64,000 nucleotides of DNA from Zymoseptoria tritici IPO323. Lineage: Eukaryota; Ascomycota; Dothideomycetes; Mycosphaerellales; Mycosphaerellaceae. The notes under the pieces were generated by a model. The model was not told where the DNA came from, searched no databases, and was given only the letters and a program-made list of their open reading frames with translations. A program made the translations under genes and the position numbers. Shown here piece after piece: positions 21,588 through 31,906 of the stretch. The DNA is taken from contig NC_018201.1 of the NCBI RefSeq assembly GCF_000219625.1, positions 266,179-330,178 of the forward strand. Reading direction: 5' to 3'. Every line of letters begins with the position of its first letter. Positions within the stretch are counted from its first letter, which is position 1.

Positions 21588-23216
21588 ATGTCTCAAACCT
21601 TCCCTTCACGACCACGACCACGCTCCGCGTTTGATGGACGCACTCCCTCTCAGGAAGAAGAGGCACGCGCCCATGCTATGGTCCTCGAAGAACAGTCTCG
21701 CCGCCATACCCAGACTACGCACCACGACCAAGCCACCACCCTCCAAGAACGCCTTATCGCCGCAGGCATCAGCCAAGACGTGCCTGAAACCGCTGAAGAG
21801 CTGCAACGCGAGCTCACTGCGTCGTGCGATGGGGATGAAGCAGCCGTGTGGAACTTGATTCACCAATACCTCCGTGGATACCAATCGGTCGCGACTGAGG
21901 TCGAACGCCTTCGCTGTGTATACGGCGATGAGGGCGTCCAGCTTCAACGCTCGCACCATCAGCTTCAGGAGGAACACCATGAACTACAACGCCACTGTGC
22001 TCAGCTTCAAAATGAGGCTATTGAGGGTAACGCCAACATTGAATCCCTCAAAGGCGACATCGAGTCCCTTAAGAATCGTCTCAAGGAAGCTCAGTCCAAA
22101 ATCGCCTCTCTCCGCGCCTCACCACCTCAACTGCCACTGCCTCCGTCACCACTACCAACCGCCTCTCGTGGGCCATTCGGCAACACGTTTGGCTCCGCCG
22201 TATCCCCCAGGACCACCTTCGCCGCCCCAGTCACCGCATCAGCCTATCGACCCCCCTTCTCGGACTATCAGAAGTCCGAGAAGGTGGATGTTGAGAAATA
22301 CAATGGCTCTCGCGACCAGCTCACGCCCTTCGTTCAAGCCCTTATCCGGAAGTTCCATGTCAACGCTGACCGCTACCCAACTGAGGAGTCCAAGCTCGTC
22401 TACGCGACTGGCAGACTTGAGGGCAAAGCTGAGAAGATGATGTCCCCCCTCTGCCGCGGTAATGAAGAGACTGGCACTATTGCCTTCTCCTCGGTTATTG
22501 ATACACTCCCCAAGTTCTACCGCAACCTGCGTCGCGCGTTCGGCGATACTAATGAGATCGGCACCGCCAAACTGGAGCTTCAGAAGCTCCAGCAGAACAA
22601 CCACCCATTCACCACCTTCCTTGCGGACTTCAACCGACTCATGGCCATCCTTCAGTATGATGACAACCCCCGCCTTGATGCCCTAACCGACCGAATCAGC
22701 GGAGAGCTGAAGGACGCCATGACCTTCTGGAAGGTCATCCCCGACAAGTTCGATGACCTCTGTGAGGAGCTCTCGATTCAAGATGACAAGATTCGCTACC
22801 GCCAAGCTCAGTTGAATGGCCCTGGTGCCTTCAAAAAGAGCGTTTTCCAGATGTACGAAGCCAAGCAGGCCTCCGCCGGAGCCAACAACAACAGCCGTCG
22901 AACCCCCGCCGCCACCACGACTACCACGACCACCACCGCTCCGCGCTCGAACTCCACTGGTCGGTTCCAGCCAGTCACTACCTCTCAGGGCGGTGACGCC
23001 ATGGACCTCTCAGCGACTGGCCCACGCAGTCCCCTGACTGACGCCGAGAAGAAGAGACGCAAGGACAACAACCTCTGCAATTACTGCGCGTCTGACAAGC
23101 ACTTCCGAGCCAAGTGCCCTGTGGCACCGACTAACACTATGCGTGTAGCGGCCATGGACGACACCGCTAGTGAGGCTGGCGGAGTCCGAATTACCAAGCT
23201 GGCGGAAAACGAGTAA
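21588..23216 (+). CDS. gag: gypsy C Gag, 542 aa, intact
   Basis: Capsid/nucleocapsid polyprotein that packages element RNA in cytoplasmic particles. After a variable N-terminus there is a Glu/Gln/Leu-rich coiled-coil stretch (about residues 95-175), a Pro-rich linker (about 180-230), the retrotransposon-gag capsid region (about 240-400), a Thr-rich linker and a CCHC zinc knuckle at residues 497-510 (CNYCASDKHFRAKC, C-x2-C-x4-H-x4-C). The ATG at 21588 follows the 5' LTR by 123 nt and is the first in this frame. No stops are present, in contrast to every other gag in the window. Pol follows in the -1 frame and overlaps the stop. Confidence 0.92.
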   Translation: MSQTFPSRPRPRSAFDGRTPSQEEEARAHAMVLEEQSRRHTQTTHHDQATTLQERLIAAGISQDVPETAEELQRELTASCDGDEAAVWNLIHQYLRGYQSVATEVERLRCVYGDEGVQLQRSHHQLQEEHHELQRHCAQLQNEAIEGNANIESLKGDIESLKNRLKEAQSKIASLRASPPQLPLPPSPLPTASRGPFGNTFGSAVSPRTTFAAPVTASAYRPPFSDYQKSEKVDVEKYNGSRDQLTPFVQALIRKFHVNADRYPTEESKLVYATGRLEGKAEKMMSPLCRGNEETGTIAFSSVIDTLPKFYRNLRRAFGDTNEIGTAKLELQKLQQNNHPFTTFLADFNRLMAILQYDDNPRLDALTDRISGELKDAMTFWKVIPDKFDDLCEELSIQDDKIRYRQAQLNGPGAFKKSVFQMYEAKQASAGANNNSRRTPAATTTTTTTTAPRSNSTGRFQPVTTSQGGDAMDLSATGPRSPLTDAEKKRRKDNNLCNYCASDKHFRAKCPVAPTNTMRVAAMDDTASEAGGVRITKLAENE

Positions 23217-23218
23217 AC

Positions 23219-26200
23219 CTCGAGCATAGTCGCGCTCGAGGGCAGGCTCCAACACCAGCTCCACCATCTCCTTTTGTTTATCAGCATTTACAGCGTTCAG
23301 CACTGCATCAAGATACCTATCCTCATCGACAGCATCCGGATACACAGCATCCTCACGATTCACGACCAACCACCGCGGCCGCTGAGCCCACCGATCCAGC
23401 GATTTATCAGATACCTCGACATCTTCATCCACCCCGGCTCGCGACGAGCAACACCACCCGCAATTCAACCCTCCGCATCAGTTCGGCTGCGCTGAAGGAG
23501 CAGCTTGTGCCTGACGAGGATCATTTGGTCCTACCGTGTACACTATCTCCTTCCTCATCTGTAGCTCTCGAATCTGAATGCATGGTTGATTGCGGCTGCA
23601 CCGGTTTCTCATTCATGGACAGTGACTACGCGCACAGTCACGGTTTTACGATTGAAGCCCTTCCTCACCCTCGCGCCCTCGAATCCTTTGATGGCACCGC
23701 GGTTGCTGATGTCACGCATGTGGCCAAGGCAACGATGACCATTCATGGCCACAAGGAACATATCTTCTTCTTCCTCGCCAAGCTGGGACACTACCCAGTA
23801 ATCCTCGGCATGCCATGGCTGAAGCGCCACAACCCTCGTAACCTCTGGCAACAGAACGCCCTTGTGTTCGACTCCGAGCATTGCCTCGCCTCATGCAACC
23901 AAGACCACGCCATCGTCCGCGTATGCGGAACTTCCTCAATCACGCCCTCGCCAGTCCCCAGTCCGCGTTCAAGCACCCAGACAGCACCGCCGGTGCAGTT
24001 GTCAACCCTCGAATCTACCATGCGCCGCCATGGCGAACTCAGAGCGACTGCCAAGTCGTTCACACCGATGCCTCGCCCTGACCATGACCAAGCCCCTCGA
24101 TCACCGCCACGCCCTCGCACCGTCACTGATGAACTGCTCCGACCAACTGTCGACAGTTCTCAGGCTCCTGATTGGCCGGCGGCTAATCCACGGAGACACT
24201 CGCAATCGACTCAGCTCGGCGCAGACGAGACGATTGCCGCTGAGAAACCATTGACCAATGAGAAGCCAGGAAACTCCTTGAACTCCAACCCTCGCTCCAC
24301 GCTCTCGATATCCACGATCCGACGCGCACGAACCATGGGCTTGTGTTGCGTCAGTGCGACTGTTTTCAATGAGCTATCCACTCGCCGCCATCACCGTGTC
24401 TTCGCTGTATCCCTCCGAGACGTCGAACAGGCGATCTCGCACAAGAAATCCATCGATCCCCTCACCAAGCTGCCACGCCAATGGCACGACCTCGCCGCCG
24501 CCTTCAGCAAGACCGACTCGTCGAAACTTCCGCCTCACAGAGCCTACGACCACAGAATCGAGTTGACCGCCGAACCCACCCACGGCCCACTGTACAGCAT
24601 GTCACATGAAGAGCTGGAAGTATTGAGGGACTACCTCAAGGACAACCTCGACAAAGGACTGATACGTGCCTCGTCCAGCCCGGCCTCATCGCCAGTGCTG
24701 TTCGTCAAGAAGCCTGGTGGTAATGGTGGCTTGCGCTTCTGCGTGGACTATCGCAAACTCAACGCGATCACGAAGAAGAACCGCTACCCAATCCCCTTGA
24801 TCCAAGAGACTCTCGCCAGACTAAGCAAGGCAGTCATCTACACGAAGATCGACATCATCTCAGCGTTCAACAGACTGAGGATCGCTGAGGGCGACGAATG
24901 GAAGACTGCGTTTAAGACACGCTATGGGCTGTACGAGTACCTCGTGATGCCGTTCGGGCTCACCAATGCCCCCTTATCATTTCAAAACTACATCAATGAT
25001 TCCCTTGCTCCTTACCTCGACGTGTTCTGCACGGCCTACCTGGATGATGTGCTTATCTACTCAAACTCTCGAGCCGAGCATGACGTCCATGTTCGCAAGG
25101 TCCTCGAAGCCCTCCTCGCTGCCGGCCTGCAGGCTGATATCACGAAGTCAGAGTTCGAAGTCACCAGCGTCAAATATCTCGGCTTAATTATCACTACCGA
25201 GGGGATCCGCATGGATCCTGAGAAGGTCGACGCCGTCCAGCACTGGCCAACCCCGAGGAATGTCAAGGACGTTCAAGCGTTTATTGGTTTCGCCAACTTC
25301 TACCGCCGCTTCATTAGGAACTTCTTACGCATCGCACGACTACTCACTGAGCTAACCAAGAAGAAGGGTGAACACCTCCGCGCGACCTATGGACCCTTCG
25401 TGTGGTCGGCTGAGGCACAGCAATCCTTCGACGCTCTTAAGCTCGCGTTCACCACTGATCTAGTCCTCGCGCTCTACGACCCTGCCCTTCCGATTATGGT
25501 CGAGACCGACGCCTCCGACTACGTTGTTGCAGGCGTTATGTCACAACTCCACCAGGACGATGTCCATAGTGAGGTGTGGCGCCCTGTAGCATACTTCAGC
25601 AGCAAAATGTCGCCGGCCGAGTGCAACTACGAGATCTACGACAAGGAGCTGATGGCCATTATCAAGTGCTTCGAATCATGGCGACCGGAACTTGAAGGAC
25701 GCCAAACTGATAAACTAGTGCGTGTTATTACCGACCACCGCAACCTTGAATATTACATGTCCACTAAGCTCTTAAATCGCCGTTAAGCGCGTTAGAGTGA
25801 ATTCCTTAGTCGCTTCAACTTCGAGATTACGTACCGCCCTGGCGTGCAAGGCACCAAACCGGATTCACTGACACGCCGATCAGCTGATCTTCCCCTTAAC
25901 GACAACGATCCTCGCATCCTCTCGCAGCAGCGTGTTATGCTGAAACCGCGCAACGTTAACCAAGCCCTCCGGTCAATCCGCGTCCACAGCCTTCGATGCA
26001 CTGCCGCTGCACCACTTATCATCGCCTCCGAGAACCATGAGACCATCGACCTCGACGCGCTGCGTGAACTCATCGTCCAAGACACCGCCCACGACGTAGG
26101 CGTAAAAGAACTTAGGAAACACATCGCAAGCGGCTCAGTGCCAGTCAAAGGTGCTGACCTGTGGATATCACCAGCGGACTGTCAGTTCAGTGATGACGGC

Positions 26201-27880
26201 GCTCTGCTCTACCGAGGACGAATATATGTACCCAAAGGCCAACGAACGCAGGTATTGCGCATTAATCATGACACCCCCTCCGCTGGTCACCCTAGCAGGA
26301 ATCACACCTTCGAGCTGCTGTCACGCAACTACTTCTGGCCAACCATGCGTGATGATGTGGAGCGATACGTAGCTCACTGCCACACGTGCGTTCGCACCAA
26401 GCCCTCTCGTCAGTCCAAAGCAGGGCTGCTCAAGCCCCTGCCCTTGCCAACCCAACGCTGGCAGCATGTCACCGTCGACTTCGTCACTGGATTGCCGACG
26501 AGCTCGCGAGGATTCGACTACGATGCTATCATGGTGGTCGTCGACCGCCTCACCAAGATGCGTTACTTCATCCCCATGGTCAACGGTAGGGATCAACAAG
26601 GGCTTGACGCTTACCACACCGCCGACGCCTTCCTCGACCACGTCTGGAAACTGCATGGCTTACCAAGCACGATAACCTCAGACAGGGGGCCACAGTTCAT
26701 TTCATCGTTCTGGCGATCACTTTGCAAGCGATTGAAGGTGGACGTCCGTTTGTCAACAGCGCGCCATCCACAGACCGATGGTCAGACCGAGCGATTCAAC
26801 TCTTCAATGGAGGCTTACCTACGCACCTACGTCAATTACCACGGTGACGACTAGGTGGACTGGCTGTCAATGGCTGAGTTCGCCGCGAACAACAACCACT
26901 CCGATGCCATTGGCATGTCGCCATTCAGAGCCTGTTATGGCTACGATCCGAGGATGACCGCCGAGCCAGCCGACAGCGATTGCACCGAAGACGTGGCTAG
27001 CTGGTTGACGACCCTCGAGGCCACGCGCGAACAGGCTGTCAACGCTCTGCGCTGGTCACAGGAACTCATGGAACGTTCCGCCAACCTCCACCGCCGCGTC
27101 AGCCCTGCCTACAAAGTCGGTGATGAGGTGTTCTTGTCACTTCATGGCCTATCTACCGACCGCAACCCCAAGTTCACCAACCGCCGCTCCGGACCTCACC
27201 GCATTAAGAAGGTGATCTCACCGTACGCATACGAGCTGGATCTACCGCCTTTAATGAAGATCCACCCTGTCTTCCACGTTGGCCTGTTGACACCGCTCTC
27301 ACCGAAACAACCGCTGCCAGGCCACAAGGAGTCTCAAGCGCCACCGGCTCCAGTAGTCATCGGCAGTGACGTTGAATACTATGTTTCTGGCATCGTGGAC
27401 TCACGGAACACTCGTGGGGGCTTCCGATATAAGGTGTTGTGGCTTGGCTACGACACGCCGACATGGGAGCCTGTTGAGAACGTTGCTAACTCACCAGATC
27501 ATGTCGTCGCCTTCCACTCGCGATTCCCCCTCAAACCAAGACCAGCAGGAAGTGACGTTGTTACTGCCTCAGACGCCACTTCCGCTCTCGCCGCAGAGCC
27601 TCCACCCCCGCGGAAATCAGCCAGATTGGCCGCGATTCAAGCGATTTCATTGGCTCGGACTACGGCTCCGTGGACGTCACCTTTTGAGGGAGGGGGTAGT
27701 GTTACGGATAAACACGCTCGAACTCGCGACCTTCTGGTTGAAGGGGCTCGAACTCGCGACCTTCTGGTTACGTCCGGAATTCGCGCCGGCGTAGATCTTA
27801 GCACGCCGTGCGTATTTCTCAGCACGGCTTGGCGCTCGAAGTCGTCTCGACTTTCTTCGGATAACTTCCTCTTCCTTTAG
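23219..27880 (+). pseudogene. pol: gypsy C Pol, three RIP-type stops
   Basis: PR-RT-RNaseH-integrase-chromodomain polyprotein. The frame is -1 to gag and open across the gag stop, so it may be made by -1 frameshifting. Protease DCGCTG near 23588, RT with FVKKPGGNGGLRFCVDYRKL near 24706-24765 and YLDDVLIYS near 25037, RNase H with TDASDYVVAGVMSQ near 25505, integrase HHCC region near 26290-26400 (HCHTCVRTK) and DDE residues in DFVTGLP (26476), TSDRGPQF (26678) and TDGQTERF (26772), chromodomain near 27377-27535 (YKVLWLGYDTPTWEP). Stops: TAA at 25784, TAG at 25793 and TAG at 26852, at expected Gln, Trp and Trp positions. The frame otherwise continues unshifted into the 3' LTR to 27880. Confidence 0.92.
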
Positions 27881-27946
27881 TTACGCTTTATCAACTCAAT
27901 TTGACCAAAACCATCGTTTATTCCTTGGTGATTATCGATCCTAACA
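27700..27946 (+). repeat. gypsy C 3' LTR
   Basis: 247 bp, identical to the 5' LTR by eye, followed by the GATAG duplication. Confidence 0.95.
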
Positions 27947-27951
27947 GATAG

Positions 27952-28251
27952 CGTTGCTACCGATTCCTTAGGAGCTATACCCTTTAATTAGGGTTATCGA
28001 AGTAAAGACGTCCTTTCTTCCGACGAGATAGGATATATATCCGGAGTCGACGATCTAGGTGTCGAAGAGATTCGAACCCTTATAAAAAGCGAAGGACTCG
28101 CCGTTAGCGTTCGATATACTAAAGGCGTAGTCGTTTATAAGAACGACTAGGTTTTTCGTCTTCTTCGGAGCGAATTCGTAGATAAGCGTAGTTTCTTCGT
28201 TATCGTCGGCCTTACGCTTTCCGTCTCTTCGTTCGGCTTCCTTCTTCTTCT
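27952..28251 (-). pseudogene. copia protease remnant
   Basis: A 300-bp copia stretch left between gypsy C and gypsy B. On the minus strand a Lys/Glu-rich linker is followed by the copia aspartic protease active site, IVDSGYISYLVGRKDVF (near 28000-28052), in the family's W-x-x-DSG context, with a stop where the leading Trp is expected. It connects upstream to the gag knuckle at 46376-46440 and downstream to the integrase at 21217. Its first bases CTTCT (28247-28251 on plus) are the gypsy B duplication. Confidence 0.85.
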
Positions 28252-28466
28252 TGTAAAGGGTGCAGTTAAGAATAGAGTAGCAGTATGAATCACTTTAGAA
28301 TAGACTCGATTCGATACTCTCTCGGAAGGAGGAGATTCTACGTATCCTTATACTACGGGCGCAGTCTGGCTTAAACGAGCTTAAAAGGCCCTAGTAGGGG
28401 TGCATATGCCGCTAAGGCAGGGGATTAGATGCCGATTGTCGGTATTCGGCGGAGGCAGATGTAACA
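28252..28466 (-). repeat. gypsy B 3' LTR
   Basis: 215 bp, TGTAAAGGG...GTAACA. Confidence 0.93.
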
Positions 28467-28666
28467 TAGCCCCCCTCCTTACGTAGAGCGTCGCGCTCTA
28501 AACGGTTTCACCTCGAGTGAATTCTTTTTGGTGTTTGCCAAGTTTGATAGCCTAAGGCCTTAATTAGGGTCTACTGCGGCTTCAAAACCTAGGCTCGGAT
28601 CCCTCGAGTTCTTCTCTTCTTCAACAACCTTATACAGACTTAGTAAGTGTAACTTAATCCTATCCG

Positions 28667-29700
28667 ATAGCTAAACAGGTCCAAAAGTGCCCCCCTAAGG
28701 GGCATTTGTAGCCTGTATAGTGCTAATGTAGCGTTTAGTTCCCCTCTAGCCCTATTTTCCACCAGACGACCTCGAATTTTATCGAAAAACCGCTATTCTT
28801 ACTAAACGACCCTATCCGCGACCGAACGAGCCTATTATAACATAACCCGCCTCTATCGCGACCTAACGCAAGCAATTCGCCGCTAACAGCATCTTTAAGG
28901 GCAATCCGTGCGTCAACTGCCTTAATAAGCCCTTAAACAAGGCCGATTTGGCCTAGTTCTGCCTCTTTGCGCGCGAATCGCCGGATAAGTAGGCAACTAA
29001 TAATAAGGACGAATATTACCTAAAGTGTCACAATTGCTCCAACCGCGATTGTTTCTAGGTATGTACACATAGGGTTAAAAGGGGGCTTTCGGGGGCTAAT
29101 GTAGTTAAAAGATGCCGGAACTAGTTAAAGGCGACATTACGAGGGCTAATAAGCTCCGTAGGGCCGCTATTGCCGCCGATAGTACTAGAGCGATGGCTGC
29201 GGCGGCTTGTTCGGCCTACAAGGCGGTCTACGTGCGCATTAAGGGGTATGTGTGGTTAGTTCGGGTCTGTTTAGCTCCGTTAACCCCCTTTTAGGCGCTT
29301 TAACTCCTTCACCGGTGTTAACGGCCTCTATCTGCACTAAGGCAAGGCCGAATTCGACTAGACGGGACCGCTTGTGCTTGGAAAGCGCGAGAAGTTGCTC
29401 GCCAAGGAGGCTGTAAAGCGAAAGAGGGAGCTTATAAGTATTTGGGTCCCTTCTTGCCTAAAAGTGCCCTACTAACCCTAACAGGGTAAAGACGTGCCTA
29501 ACACCCCCCGCAAGCGACTTATTCTGGCCTAAGGATCCACCGAGGACCGCCTAAGGCGTCGCGTTCGGGCCCTTTCGGCCGCTCTAGACACTGTCTACAC
29601 CCGTACGGGCGCCAAGAAGGGCTCGAAGGCCTCCGTTGTAGAGGGAGTGCTCCGTCCGACCGAGTACGACCTCTCTAGGGACCTTAAGCCTAAGGAATGA
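28667..29700 (+). pseudogene. antisense spliced gene of gypsy B
   Basis: Same gene as at 13547-14580, shifted by 15,120 bp. Introns correspond to 29059-29111, 29246-29294 (GTATGT kept here) and 29434-29484 (donor GTAAGT mutated to ATAAGT). Exon 29112-29245 is fully open, and the final exon 29485-29700 ends in TGA (TAA in copy A). Here the first Cys pair is preserved as NPCVNC, while copy A has Tyr for the first Cys, consistent with a TG-to-TA change. The candidate ATG is ATA. The two copies therefore complement each other for inferring the ancestral gene. Function unknown. Confidence 0.72.
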
Positions 29701-29780
29701 GCATGTAAGCGCTTTTTCGTGTTTCTTTTGTCTCTTTTGGCCTCTTTTGGGCTCGTTTTAGGACTAATAGGCGCGGTAAC

Positions 29781-29791
29781 GCCCGGGTTGT
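29781..29791. repeat. target duplication of LINE 1
   Basis: GCCCGGGTTGT, repeated at 35372-35382. Gypsy A has the uninterrupted sequence (CCTAGGTTGTTTC form) at the same place, confirming the insertion point. Confidence 0.9.
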
Positions 29792-30746
29792 CATCGACAT
29801 CCGCACTTCCATTGCACACCCAATATTGACCCGATTATTACCAAACACGCACTATTCGAAAGCCCTTATTAAGGCCGTTCTAACGAACCCGCATTTACCC
29901 CGCTGCCCTTAAAACCTGCGCCGCTACTGGAGTTTAAAGATTCACCTTGTTGCCCCCTTTAGGGTGCAAATTTTGCTAAACTCCGGGATTTGGCCCCCAC
30001 CTCCGAAACCTTATTCCGACCTTACCTCCCCTACACTCGAAACATTCCCTGTTTAGGGCATTGTACAAGGAAGGTTCACAACCTGTACTACAACACTTTA
30101 ACACACCACAACACAACTAATACGCCGCCGATTCGGACGCCGTGTAGCCTGTTTGAAAGCCCTCGACGAGAGCTTTTATTCTAGCTATTAAACGCCTGAT
30201 TTGGTCGAATTTTGAAAGAGTTAAAGGCTAAACAAGAGCAGTGTTCCTAGGATACACAAACATACATATACATATACACTTAGTTCTCTCTACACTAGAG
30301 TTACCTGTTGTCCTACGCCGCCGAGAGAGGAAGCTAAAGGAGCAGTATAGTTTAGTAAGGACGAATTTGCACCTCTAGGGATAAGAGTAGTAGTACTAGC
30401 TGTATAGCTAGATACTCTATATAGAGTATAGGCCTACCTTTCCCTAGAGACAAAGGTTGTCCCGAACCTGCTACGGCTACCCGCAGAACGCCTCTAAAGC
30501 CTGCTATAAAGACGCACGTTGCTGTAGGCTAGAGTACTTCCTAGAAGTAGAGGTATATTTATATATCTCTTCTCTCCTCTTTAAAGTATACCTTCTCCTA
30601 TACTCTTATATAGTAGGGAGAAGAGTGCCCTAGTGTCGCAAGTAGGCTAGGACCCGAACGCGATTAGAAATAGAGACGAACAAGCAGCCCTCTCGGCGTA
30701 AGACTGCTAAGCCTCTTTTCAAACAACAAACAACAATAACAAGACA

Positions 30747-31877
30747 ATGTCTACCGAGACGGAAATAACAGACGCAAGCTCAGCCCCTTAGACTCCAAAA
30801 GCTACAGCTAGAGGGGACGAGGAAGTTACGTTTGAGTCTCTTAAAACCCTGCCGTTGCCGGAGGAACTACTAAAAAGAACCGGCATTCCTTTCCTACCTA
30901 GGAAAAGGCAAAACCCCTTCGAATTTAGTATCTCCCCGACTCGTAGCCCTTCTCTCGGAAAGAAACAAACACTCTCTCGTACGCCCGTAAACGAGAAGAT
31001 CCTACAAGCCCGACAGCTACTAGTCGAAGCGGCGGGGGATCTAGGTAGGTTTCCAGAAGAACAAACCTAGGTTCTCGACCTTCTCGAAGTCTTTCAGCAC
31101 TTTACCGAGCATATAGACTTTAGGATAACGTCCTAAATCCTCGCAAAGCAAGTCTCGAACCTAGAAACGACAACAAAGAAACTAGCAGCATAGGCGAAGA
31201 AGCCTACTTTCGTAGACATTGTTAAGGGAGATAGCGGATCCGATACCTCTACCTCTACCTCCTCGACAACAAAGACAATACAACAACAACAACAACAACA
31301 ACAACGTTAGACGACCGTCTCCTAGAGGGCTAGTAAGCCGAAAGAACAAGCAGAACCGATGCCTCTTATCCTTGTACTAAAGGATAAAGAGAAGGAACTC
31401 GACTAGATCGCAACCTAAGACAAAATTAACGACGCTCTTAAAGGCGAAGACCAAGAGCTAGCTGTCCTTGCGATAAAGAAATCGTTTCGGGGCAACATTA
31501 TCCTAAACTTTGCAATAGAGAAAGCCCGCTAACTAACGATCGATAGCCTTACTAAGGTTACCGATATCGTAGGCGAGGCACAGGTAATAGAGGACTCTCT
31601 CTAGCACAAGGTCGTAGTCTACGGCGTCTCGACCGCGAACTTTAACACGCTAATAGGCCTACAGGACATTTAACAAGAAATTAAGACCTTTAATAGAGGT
31701 CTTAAACTCGCAGGCACCCCGATTTAGCTAACAAACGAAGAGAGAAGAAGGACTCTTACTAGGGCGACAGTTCTAGTAGGTTTTGCTACCGAGGAGGAGG
31801 CAAAAAGGGCTATTTAAAACCGTCTATACGTAGGCGCGGACAGCCTAAGAGTCGAGAAGGCGAAGGATCGCATATAA
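30747..31877 (+). pseudogene. LINE 1 ORF1, broken
   Basis: Gag-like nucleic-acid-binding ORF1 of the LINE. Starts at ATG 30747 and ends at TAA 31875. Compared with LINE 2 ORF1 it has the same LPLPEELLKRTG and RSPSLGKKQTLS blocks, a shorter Gln tract and the C-terminal AKRAI/SLRVEKAKD-type block. Multiple TAG/TAA codons, almost all at Gln or Trp positions of the LINE 2 protein, show RIP. Confidence 0.85.
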
Positions 31878-31906
31878 TAGAAAGGGAGGCCCCTAGAACG
31901 TTCTAT

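Larger units (their letters stand above)
21218..27946 (+). mobile_element. Ty3/gypsy chromovirus C, young, nearly intact
   Basis: A 6,729-bp element on the plus strand with identical 247-bp LTRs (21218-21464, 27700-27946) and the 5-bp duplication GATAG (21213-21217, 27947-27951). Gag and pol are long and nearly open, and base composition and codon use are unlike the TAG-rich elements around it. Only three stops interrupt pol, all of RIP type. It is the youngest LTR element in the nest by LTR identity and lies in copia between integrase and protease sequence. A polypurine stretch (GAGGGAGGGGGTAG) precedes the 3' LTR. Confidence 0.96.

Noticed and set aside
23609..24126. Minus-strand ORFs within gypsy C pol
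   Set aside because: Shadows of the pol frame in GC-rich codons.
29792..29900. HDV-like ribozyme at the 5' end of the full-length LINEs
   Set aside because: The first seven bases have no complementary strand at the P1 spacing, and no P1.1 or P4 can be drawn.
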